DNA from: Bacteroidales bacterium
Lineage (GTDB): Bacteria; Bacteroidota; Bacteroidia; Bacteroidales; P3
Direction: 5' to 3'
Length of the DNA stretch: 64,000 nt
NCBI GenBank assembly: GCA_017451385.1
Contig: JAFSPS010000008.1
Coordinates: forward strand, 1 to 64,000
The stretch's first letter is position 1, and every line of letters starts with the position of its first letter. The notes under the pieces were generated by a model, which was given only the letters and a program-made list of their open reading frames with translations, made no database searches and had not been told where the DNA came from. Of the stretch, positions 36,983 through 44,302 are shown piece after piece. The position numbers and the translations under genes were made by a program.

Positions 36983-38053
36983 TCATCCTACTGAGGCTTT
37001 CAGTTTCTCAGCGTTCTCGGCAAGTTGCAGGGCTTCTATAAGGTCTTCGATGTCGCCATCCATGAATGCTGCGAGGTTGTGCATAGTGTAGCCAATGCGA
37101 TGGTCTGTCACGCGCGACTGGGGGTAGTTGTAGGTGCGCACTTTTTCGGAGCGGTCGCCAGTAGCCACCATCGTTTTGCGCTTGCTCGACATCTCCTCCA
37201 TGTATTTGTTGTACTCGCGTTCGTAGAGGCGTGTACGCAGTACTACGAGGGCTTTTTCAAGGTTTTTGATTTGCGATTTTTGGTCTTGGCAAGATACGAC
37301 AATTCCGGTAGGAATATGCGTCAGGCGTACAGCGCTGTAGGTGGTGTTGACGCATTGGCCTCCTGGGCCAGAGGCGCAGAAGGTGTCCTTGCGGACATCG
37401 GCCATGTTCAGTTCGACATCAAACTCTTCGGCTTCAGGAAGGACGACAACGCCGGCAGCCGAAGTGTGTACGCGTCCTTGCGTCTCGGTGGCGGGTACGC
37501 GTTGCACGCGGTGTACGCCTGATTCGTATTTCAGCAGGCCATAGACCCCGTCGCCCGTAACGTTGAAGGTGATGTCTTTGTAGCCTCCGGCGGTGCCTTC
37601 GTTGAAATCCACGATATCTACCTTCCAGTGCTTCTTCTCGCAGAAGCGAGTGTACATGCGGAAGAGGTCGCCGGCGAAGATGCAGGCTTCGTCGCCGCCC
37701 GTGCCGCCGCGAATCTCGACAACGGCGTTCTTGCTGTCGGTGGGGTCGGCGGGGATAAGCATGATGCGAATTTCGTCCTCCATTTTGTCGCGGCGTTCGA
37801 TGCTGCTGTTCAGCTCTTCTTTTGCCATCTCGCGCAGCTCGTCGTCTTTCTCGGTAGAGAGTAGCTCTTTACATTCTGCTATTGTGTCGAGCAGCGTTTT
37901 GTATTCGTGGTAGGCTTTGACTACCGGTTGCAGGTCTTTGTAGTCTTTGCTTAGTTTGACGTAGCGCTTCATGTCGGCAGTAATCTGTGGGTCGTTCATC
38001 TGTTCCTCTATCTCCTGATAGCGCTTGTATATTGCTTCTAATTTGTCTAACAT
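36983..38053 (-). CDS. prfA: Peptide chain release factor 1
   Basis: RF1 ends translation at UAA and UAG. The 356-residue sequence has the codon-recognition tripeptide PAT at 187-189 (HRVQRVPATETQGRVHTSAA) and the GGQ hydrolysis motif at 231-233 (SGPGGQCVNTTYSAVRLTH). PAT rather than SPF identifies RF1 and not RF2. Length and start are normal. It does not read UGA, which bears on the internal TGA of the GxxExxY gene: that codon would be read by RF2, not visible here. Confidence 0.96.
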   Translation of the reverse strand: MLDKLEAIYKRYQEIEEQMNDPQITADMKRYVKLSKDYKDLQPVVKAYHEYKTLLDTIAECKELLSTEKDDELREMAKEELNSSIERRDKMEDEIRIMLIPADPTDSKNAVVEIRGGTGGDEACIFAGDLFRMYTRFCEKKHWKVDIVDFNEGTAGGYKDITFNVTGDGVYGLLKYESGVHRVQRVPATETQGRVHTSAAGVVVLPEAEEFDVELNMADVRKDTFCASGPGGQCVNTTYSAVRLTHIPTGIVVSCQDQKSQIKNLEKALVVLRTRLYEREYNKYMEEMSSKRKTMVATGDRSEKVRTYNYPQSRVTDHRIGYTMHNLAAFMDGDIEDLIEALQLAENAEKLKASVG

Positions 38054-38180
38054 TGTATATTATTTTTATTGATTTCTATGTAATGAAAAGGTGTGCTATA
38101 ACGCTACGGCAATAGGAGCTACTGTTTTGGCAGTGGATAGCTCTTTTTGACGTGATGCCCTTTTGGGGAAAGAATGATAG

Positions 38181-38678
38181 CTATAGCGGAGCCCTTACGG
38201 CAACTACATCCATATCGCATTGGCGTGTCTGGAGTCCGTTGAATATGGAGAGGCGCAGTTGTGCAGAACCCGAAACGGTGTCGTTGCCGTGTCGCTGTAT
38301 GTTGCTTTCGAGGGTTGTGGCACTTGCCTCGATGCCGTTGTAGTCTATCTTGAGGCGTTTGAATATCAGAATGCCGGCCTCGTCTATTGCCACTACGATG
38401 CTGTTGGTATCGCCTGTTTTGTCGGAGATGTAGGAGATGGCGAGAGTAGCGTTGGCGAGGGTGTCCACCGTGGCGCGTCCGCTGAAATCAACATTACGGT
38501 GTTCTGTGTCGCCGCCCTCATAGGGATAAAGGTCCAGCATTCCGGTAATGTTGTAGTTGCCACGAGCCATAGCGGCTTGTTCTCGCATCTCTTCGGTGAC
38601 GATGCGTTTCTTGCACGATGTCACAGCGAGCACAGCTACAATAGTTAACCCTATTATTATGAGCGATTTATATTTCAT
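38181..38678 (-). CDS. Hypothetical lipoprotein
   Basis: The 165-residue product has a lipobox ending in SC (IVAVLAVTSCKKR), so it should be an envelope lipoprotein. The rest shows no motif I recognise; it predicts mostly beta strands with a sequence FSGRATVDTLANATLAISYISD and VVAIDEAGILIFKRL. It has its own -7 box (TACATTTG, 38701-38708), 22 bases upstream of the ATG. It is downstream-adjacent to prfA only by position. Confidence 0.6.
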   Translation of the reverse strand: MKYKSLIIIGLTIVAVLAVTSCKKRIVTEEMREQAAMARGNYNITGMLDLYPYEGGDTEHRNVDFSGRATVDTLANATLAISYISDKTGDTNSIVVAIDEAGILIFKRLKIDYNGIEASATTLESNIQRHGNDTVSGSAQLRLSIFNGLQTRQCDMDVVAVRAPL

Positions 38679-38700
38679 CGGACTTGCTTACACTATTTTG

Positions 38701-38708
38701 CAAATGTA
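38701..38708 (-). promoter_or_regulatory. -7 box for the 38181-38678 lipoprotein
   Basis: TACATTTG on the minus strand, 22 bases before the start codon; no clear -33 element was found. Confidence 0.5.
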
Positions 38709-38852
38709 CGTATTATTATTGAATTATAGTTCGCTCATTTACTTATTACTGTTAATAATCATCATATTCTGTGTGAGAATCGTTGTAAATTATATTTGCT
38801 CACATATTTATTGCTATAAGCGAAAAAAAACACGTATATGGCGGAAAATATG

Positions 38853-38860
38853 TATTTTTG
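38853..38860 (+). promoter_or_regulatory. -7 box for the SLC13 transporter
   Basis: TATTTTTG matches TAnnTTTG. It lies 21 bases upstream of the ATG at 38882 and covers a TTG codon at 38858, which argues that translation does not begin at that TTG. A second match, TATATTTG, lies at 38791-38798. Confidence 0.55.
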
Positions 38861-38881
38861 CAAAACGAAAAAAACAAAAAA

Positions 38882-40675
38882 ATGTTGTTTTTAGGATTGA
38901 GCGTATATGCGTGGATTACTGTTTTGGTAATCGTGGTGATGTTTGCCGTACTTTTGTTCACAAAGATACCAGCAGAAGTTGTTTTTCTTGCTGCCATAGC
39001 GGTACTTTACCTCACAGGAGTGCTCGATGTTGGAGAGGCCTTGGCAGGATTCAGCAATAGTTCGGTGGTAACCATCGGCGTGCTGTTTGTAGTGATAGCA
39101 GGTCTTGTGCATACAGGTGTCTTGCAGTGGATTGTACAACACCTTTTGGGTACTCCTAAGACTGAGAAAAAGGCAGTGGTGCGCCTTATGTTGCCTGTGG
39201 CTTTCCTCAGTTCGGTGCTCAGCAATACATCGGTGGTGGCTCTATTTGTCAATGTGGTTAAGATGTGGGCTAAAAAACTTGGTATTTCGCCTTCACGTCT
39301 GCTTATACCGTTGAGTTACGCATCATGTTTTGGCGGAATATGTACGCTCATTGGTACCCCTCCCAATCTCATTATCAGCGGTATGTATGCTAACGAGACG
39401 GGGCAGGCCATGAACATCTTTACTACAACATTGCCTGGTTTGTTCTGCCTTGCCGTAGGTATTATAAGTGTTTTGGCGATGCGACGCCTGCTACCCGAAC
39501 GTAAAAGCCCTGAGGACAACTTTGCTAACACGGGTGATTATACAATTGAGATGCTTGTCCCTTCTGATAATACGGCCATAGGCATGACTTTTGGCGAGGC
39601 AGGGCTCTCGCATGTGAATGGCGGCCAACTGTTGGAAGTAGTACGTTTTGACAAAGAAATTATATCGCCTGTGCCCGACGATGAGTACGTAATGGGTGGC
39701 GACCACTTAGTATATGTTGGCCAAGTAGATGAACTCATACAGCTACGTAATACTCATGGGCTTGTCAATGCCAACCATAATGTGTTTTCTCTTGATGAAG
39801 TTGACCGTCGTCGCAAGTTGTACACGGCACATGTAGTGTTTGGTAGTCCGTTTGTGGGGCACTGTTGGAACGAAGCCCCAATAAAGGGACGTGATGTTTT
39901 GACATTGGTGGCTGTCTCTCGTCATGGAGAACGTATAGAGGATGTGCCAGGCAATGTGGTGCTACGTGTCGGTGATACGGTCCTTATCGAATGTTCGCCG
40001 CGTCAATCCGTGATAGATGGCGAAATGGCGAAAGCATTATGCTTTGATGAAAACGAAGCAGTGCCAAATATTGGACGAGGAACCATTGTCTCATCGCTTA
40101 TTATGGTTGCTCTTATGGTTCTTTCGGCATGCGGTATAATGACTTTGCTGCAGAGTGCATTTCTTGCAGCATTGGCTATGGTGGCCTTCCGTTGTTGTAC
40201 TCCTACCCAAGCTTTCAAGAGCATTGACTGGTCTATACTTATGGTTTTCGCTGGAAGCGTAGTATTAGGAACAGCAATCTCAAAAACTGGAGTGGCAGAA
40301 CTCCTTGCTACTTCGGTTCTCAACCTCTGCGGACCACATCCGTTATTAGTGATGATTGCCCTATGTTTTGTCGGAACATTTGTTACCGAGTTTATCAGCA
40401 ATACAGCAGCTGCGGCAATGCTTTTCCCCATAGTGTACCATGCCGCTCTCTCTTTAGGATGTAATCCTTTCCCTTTCCTTATATCGCTCATGCTGGCGGT
40501 GTCAAGTAGTTTTGCTACTCCTATAGGTTCGCCCACGCACATGCTCGTATATGGACCTGGCGGTTACCGTTTCATTGATTTTATGCGTATAGGTTTTTGG
40601 ATGAATATTATCATCTTAATTGCCAACATATTTATTGTTAATCTTATATGGCCAATCTCGCCACTGCATCCATAG
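38882..40675 (+). CDS. SLC13/DASS-family anion transporter with TrkA-C domains
   Basis: The protein of about 597 residues has two hydrophobic halves (N-terminal roughly 1-190 and C-terminal roughly 400-597). Each carries the SNTxx signature of the divalent anion:sodium symporters: SSVLSNTSVVALF and ITEFISNTAAAAMLF (here VTEFISNTAAAAM). GTPPNLIISGM and FATPIGSPTHMLVY match the re-entrant loops. A soluble insert (about 205-380) contains two TrkA-C-like regulatory domains. This architecture occurs in sulfate or dicarboxylate carriers. The ATG at 38882 was preferred to the in-frame TTG at 38858 because that codon lies within the -7 box. Substrate unknown. Confidence 0.85.
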   Translation: MLFLGLSVYAWITVLVIVVMFAVLLFTKIPAEVVFLAAIAVLYLTGVLDVGEALAGFSNSSVVTIGVLFVVIAGLVHTGVLQWIVQHLLGTPKTEKKAVVRLMLPVAFLSSVLSNTSVVALFVNVVKMWAKKLGISPSRLLIPLSYASCFGGICTLIGTPPNLIISGMYANETGQAMNIFTTTLPGLFCLAVGIISVLAMRRLLPERKSPEDNFANTGDYTIEMLVPSDNTAIGMTFGEAGLSHVNGGQLLEVVRFDKEIISPVPDDEYVMGGDHLVYVGQVDELIQLRNTHGLVNANHNVFSLDEVDRRRKLYTAHVVFGSPFVGHCWNEAPIKGRDVLTLVAVSRHGERIEDVPGNVVLRVGDTVLIECSPRQSVIDGEMAKALCFDENEAVPNIGRGTIVSSLIMVALMVLSACGIMTLLQSAFLAALAMVAFRCCTPTQAFKSIDWSILMVFAGSVVLGTAISKTGVAELLATSVLNLCGPHPLLVMIALCFVGTFVTEFISNTAAAAMLFPIVYHAALSLGCNPFPFLISLMLAVSSSFATPIGSPTHMLVYGPGGYRFIDFMRIGFWMNIIILIANIFIVNLIWPISPLHP

Positions 40676-40737
40676 TGGAGAGGCGATGAAGATAAACGAA
40701 TATTCAATATAATAAACAATAATAAAAACACAGTAAA

Positions 40738-41370
40738 ATGATGAACAAGAACGAAAAATTCGTTGTCACTATCAACCGTGAGATGGGGTCTGGCGGTCGC
40801 TCAGTGGGCAGAAAACTCGCCGAAAGACTCAATGTCAAGTATTACGATAAATCCGTCATAGAAGGACTTACCCAGAGGTTCGGTGTCAGTGTTGAGAATA
40901 TAGAGCGTATGAAGGCACAGAGGGCTTCATGGTGGAATAATATTGACCAGTTCTTCAAAGATAACGATTATTCTAATGTTATTGAACAGGACAAACTGCT
41001 CACCAACGAGAATGTTATGAAGGCAGAGCGGGAAATCCTATTTGATATTGCCAAGGAGGGGTCTTGCGTGGTGGCTGGCCGCAGCGGTTTCCTCATCTTC
41101 AAGGATACCCCTAACCACTTGAGTATTTTTATACAGGCTTCTATGGAAAGCCGTATTGAGCGTGTCATGAAGCGTCAAAACCTCTCTCGCAAAGATGCTA
41201 TCACTGCCATTGAGAAGGTAGATGAGGGACGAGAGACTTTCATTAAGAAAAACGCCAAGACCACCCGCTATGACTCTCGTAACTACGACATAGTTCTTAA
41301 AATGGATGGTCTGACGGAGGACGATGCCGTCGATATCATCATGAGTTACATCGACCGTTGTAGCAAATAG
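40738..41370 (+). CDS. Cytidylate kinase-like protein (AAA_26 type)
   Basis: The 210-residue protein starts FVVTINREMGSGGRSVGRKLAERL, a P-loop variant found in the cytidylate kinase-like family; VVAGRSGFLIF and the RVMKRQNLSRKDAI / KTTRYDSRNYDIVLKMDGL segments are also typical. It is distinct from the true Cmk, which has GPAGSGKST. Its nucleotide substrate is not known. It follows the SLC13 gene by 62 bases and may be cotranscribed. Confidence 0.82.
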   Translation: MMNKNEKFVVTINREMGSGGRSVGRKLAERLNVKYYDKSVIEGLTQRFGVSVENIERMKAQRASWWNNIDQFFKDNDYSNVIEQDKLLTNENVMKAEREILFDIAKEGSCVVAGRSGFLIFKDTPNHLSIFIQASMESRIERVMKRQNLSRKDAITAIEKVDEGRETFIKKNAKTTRYDSRNYDIVLKMDGLTEDDAVDIIMSYIDRCSK

Positions 41371-41795
41371 TTTTTCCACCCCTCAATTATACATCACAAA
41401 GTCCATATCGCAAAGGTGTGGACTTTGTGTGTATTAAGTTGATGCTTACTCAACTGATAGGTTTGAAGGTACATCATCCTGCATGTATTTTGATACGTAT
41501 TCCTATAGCCGTTGCATGGTCATGATGTTTTCTTTATCGTTGCAGTGATGGCATGAGTTTTATCTCACCGCCTGCGTAAAAAACGGGCGACTTCCCGTTT
41601 ATGACTGTGACAATTACACGGATTTCTCCTGCTGGCGGCATTTCGGTTTGCCGTCGTGCGGCAGGTTGATGGCAGTGAATATATGTGCAAAATACATCTT
41701 TTTTTAGGGGAAAATACTGCATAAAAAAAGCAAAAAACAACTTGCCTTTATTTGTTGCAGCAGTATTCTCGCTGTCTCCATGTCAGTGGTATTGC
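41371..41795. other. Intergenic region with two hairpins
   Basis: ACAAAGTCCA (41396-41405) pairs exactly with TGGACTTTGT (41419-41428), probably ending the kinase transcript despite a poor T tract. AACGGG/CCCGTT (41582-41599) followed on the minus strand by a T run could end a minus-strand transcript coming from the CatA-like gene. A 68-codon open frame at 41534-41740 lacks any sign of being a gene. Confidence 0.5.
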
Positions 41796-42419
41796 TTATG
41801 GCTTTAGCATTTGGATTGTTTGTTGCAGTCGTTCAAGGAAGAGTGCTGCATGACCGCCATCCATCTGTACATGGTGGAACTGGAAGGAAACAGGCAGGGT
41901 GGTCTTAAAGAGACTTTTGCGGTATCTGCCCCATAGCACCATAGGGTTACTGAAACGGTCGGTGTACTGGTTTACGATGCAGTCGAGTTCTGTCTGTGGC
42001 ATAGCCGAGGTGCCGACGATAATATGATCGTCCAGCGATGTGCTATTGCAGGTTTCGGATGCTGTAGCGGTCAGTGTTAGGTAGTCGTGGTTGAATTTCC
42101 GGAGGTCGGCAGAGAATGGTATGTCGCAAGAGTTGATGCCGCCGTTACGGTTCTTCACTATCACGTTGACGGCCAGCCTGTCGTAGCGGTATAGTTTGCC
42201 GTTTTCTGGTAGAGTGTAGAACTCGTCCATACTACTTGCTGCCTTGCCAATACACCAGCACATCAGCATCGTGAAACGCATATCATGCTTGCGGCTGACT
42301 GCCACCAGCCGACCTACGTTCATAGTCTTTACTATAGTAACCATAGGCATGGGCGATGTCATCCACAGTTGGAAAGCATTGGCGCGGCTGCTATCTTGTG
42401 GTTGTATCTCGGTCTTCAT
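41796..42419 (-). CDS. CatA-like chloramphenicol acetyltransferase family protein
   Basis: The 207-residue protein resembles type A chloramphenicol acetyltransferases in length and in the catalytic motif near the C-terminus, HHVQMDGGHAALFLERLQ (catalytic-type His183, Asp187; family pattern HHxxxDG). The N-terminal half has MTSPMPMVTIVKTMNV and FTMLMCWCIGKAASS, which fit the family's trimer core. Many Bacteroidota members are not proven to act on chloramphenicol and might acetylate other small molecules. No mobile element or resistance gene lies beside it. Function therefore stays at family level. Confidence 0.8.
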   Translation of the reverse strand: MKTEIQPQDSSRANAFQLWMTSPMPMVTIVKTMNVGRLVAVSRKHDMRFTMLMCWCIGKAASSMDEFYTLPENGKLYRYDRLAVNVIVKNRNGGINSCDIPFSADLRKFNHDYLTLTATASETCNSTSLDDHIIVGTSAMPQTELDCIVNQYTDRFSNPMVLWGRYRKSLFKTTLPVSFQFHHVQMDGGHAALFLERLQQTIQMLKP

Positions 42420-42484
42420 GGTACGACAATAAAAATAACGGAACTTGTGTTGTTTTCTTTTAATAATAAGTATTTCTTAAAAAA

Positions 42485-42552
42485 AACTCCGTAGGAGTTG
42501 CATTTCAATAGGGATTGATAGAGTTACTTTTTTTCAGCCTCGTAGTGGTAGC
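42485..42552 (-). repeat. Two-hairpin intergenic element, copy A
   Basis: AACTCC-GTA-GGAGTT (42485-42499) and GCCTCGTAGTGGTAGC (42538-42553 region) form two short stems about 40 bases apart with TTGATAG between them. On the minus strand the order matches the elements at 43945-44048 and 62779-62860. It lies between the acyltransferase stop and the CatA-like start and may end the former's transcript. Confidence 0.5.
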
Positions 42553-42592
42553 ATATAAAATCATTTTTTAGAGGCCGTTAATATATGTTTAA

Positions 42593-43693
42593 TCATTGTT
42601 TAACGGCTTTCTCACTGAAAAGGCACCAACGTACTATTGGGATGCGGTGTAGCACTTCATAGAGTGCCGGCGAGAGGGTGAATACGGCAATGATGAGGGT
42701 TGTATAAATGACTTTTGGCGGGAGCTGTGTGTTGTATTTCATCAGATAGCCCAAGGAGGCTATGACGACATAATGCACTATGTAGATGCCGAAGCTGGAG
42801 TGCGTCATGTAGGAGGCAAAACGGTTGGTGCTGTCGAAACAACTCTTGAACCATCCTATCATGGCGAGGCACATCAGATAGCCATATACGTTGCAAAGAA
42901 CGCTTCCAAGGTATTGTGGCGAAGTATAATCTTGCCCGAAGGTGGTGGCTACAAGTGTTATACCTGTTACCATAGCGGCGCCCATCAGCGGCATCCATGC
43001 TTTGGCTATCTGTTCCTGCACCTCGTCGTGGGAGAAGAGGAAATAGCCCATAAGGAAGGGGATGATGTAGAACAGTGGCTTATAAAGATTAAATAGCCCA
43101 TCGGCACTTTGGAGGCGTGGATGCTGTATGAGTGTCTGCTCGCCGAGCCAGAAGAGCAGCATGCCGAGCAGTACAATCCCCGCCATATTGGCTTTGCCAC
43201 AGAGCGACCAAAACCTATCTTTTGAGTCTATTCGCCGTATGATGAGCAGTGTCAAGGAGAGTAGCCACAGCACCTGAATGAACCATAGTGGTCCAGTGCC
43301 ATTGAGAGACCAGACAACGAACTTGACAGGTTGAGGAACGGCAGCGAGAACATCGTTTCCGCCCAAATGGGTATTGAAGTAGCCTGTTATCCAATGAAGC
43401 AAGAAAAGTCCGATGGTGGAGGGTACAAGCAGTTTGCGTGTACGGCTTTTGAACCATTCAGAGGCAGTCTGTCTGACCAGAGCGTAGCGGGCACTAACTC
43501 CAGCCAGCAGGAACAGCAGCGGCATAAACCACGGATAGAGTGCATATAGCAGTATGTCCTGATATTGGGGTCCGTCGCTGAAACCGCCTACGCCGCCAAA
43601 AACACCTTTGTTGTTGTAGAAATAGATGACATGATAGAGTAATACAAGTAGTATTGTGACCCAGCGGAGGTTGTCAATCCAATGTCGTCGCAT
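42593..43693 (-). CDS. Membrane acyltransferase (acyltransferase 3 family)
   Basis: The 366-residue protein has ten or so membrane segments. The first loop starts RRHWIDNLRWVTILLVLLYHVIYFYN, where the RxxxxDxLR and following His are the hallmark of family-3 acyltransferases (OafA/WecH-like), and later segments include SSFGIYIVHYVVIASLG. These enzymes transfer acyl groups to sugars or lipids at the membrane. No glycan cluster surrounds it, so the acceptor is unknown. Confidence 0.85.
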   Translation of the reverse strand: MRRHWIDNLRWVTILLVLLYHVIYFYNNKGVFGGVGGFSDGPQYQDILLYALYPWFMPLLFLLAGVSARYALVRQTASEWFKSRTRKLLVPSTIGLFLLHWITGYFNTHLGGNDVLAAVPQPVKFVVWSLNGTGPLWFIQVLWLLSLTLLIIRRIDSKDRFWSLCGKANMAGIVLLGMLLFWLGEQTLIQHPRLQSADGLFNLYKPLFYIIPFLMGYFLFSHDEVQEQIAKAWMPLMGAAMVTGITLVATTFGQDYTSPQYLGSVLCNVYGYLMCLAMIGWFKSCFDSTNRFASYMTHSSFGIYIVHYVVIASLGYLMKYNTQLPPKVIYTTLIIAVFTLSPALYEVLHRIPIVRWCLFSEKAVKQ

Positions 43694-43766
43694 AATGGTT
43701 TGTTTGATGAAAAATGATAAATTAGTGGTAAAAAATAAACTACATAAACGGCGGTTTCATGCTTTT

Positions 43767-43845
43767 GCCCTATCAGGGCGTGAAGACTTGGCAACTTTTT
43801 CCCAAGGCGATGCCTTGGGCTATATGCTTTGTGGCCTTTCAGGCC
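43767..43845. repeat. Triple-hairpin intergenic repeat
   Basis: Three stems follow each other: GCCCT-ATC-AGGGC (43767-43779), CCCAAGGC-GAT-GCCTTGGG (43801-43819) and GGCCT-TTC-AGGCC (43833-43845). They sit in a 609-base region without a gene (43694-44302). The arrangement resembles REP-like units common in Bacteroidota intergenic DNA. Confidence 0.6.
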
Positions 43846-43944
43846 GTTTGCTATGGGTAAGTTAATTCTACACGATTACTTACTATCAATGTTTTATATT
43901 ACACAAAACTGTAAATAAAATTTGCTGACTTACTTATTTGATGG

Positions 43945-44048
43945 TTTCTATAAATGGGGTTTATGGGCAACCTCTACTGGGGCTGGGAGGTCTGAAAATC
44001 TGATATTTACTGTCTGTGTGAAGCCCCGAATGGGGGTATTTATAGAGG
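43945..44048 (+). repeat. Two-hairpin intergenic element, copy B, with terminal inverted repeats
   Basis: The element starts TTTCTATAAAT (43945-43955) and ends ATTTATAGA (44038-44046), a perfect nine-base terminal inverted repeat (TCTATAAAT/ATTTATAGA). Inside, CAACCTC...GGGAGGTC and GCCCC-GAAT-GGGGG form two stems. The order and spacer (CTGAAAATC) match the copy at 62779-62860. No coding potential. Confidence 0.6.
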
Positions 44049-44236
44049 TGCCTATCTGATGTTTGTTTTGCAAAGGTACTAATTACTTGTGAATTGTGAG
44101 AAGAATAATGGTATGTGGTATTGTGGAATGTGGAATCATGATAGAGGTTGAATGACTATTGGTAACTAACGGATTGAAAAATAGGGTGTTTTTGTGTCGG
44201 GTTGTTGGATAAAATAAAGGTTGTGGTGACGTCATA

Positions 44237-44278
44237 ATAAAAAACAGACGGGAGTCTTTGGATGAAGCTCCCGTCTGT
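44237..44278 (-). terminator. Terminator of the EF-G paralogue
   Basis: On the minus strand ACAGACGGGAG (44268-44278) pairs with CTCCCGTCTGT (44244-44254) and is followed by TTTTTTATT. It lies 25 bases behind the stop codon. Confidence 0.9.
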
Positions 44279-44302
44279 TGTATTCTGTAGAATAGGATGG
44301 TA

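Noticed and set aside
38858-38881. TTG start for the SLC13 transporter
   Set aside because: The TTG lies inside a -7 promoter box, so the ATG at 38882 is the more likely start.
41534-41740. 68-codon minus-strand frame
   Set aside because: No family resemblance, no promoter, and it covers a hairpin that looks like a terminator.
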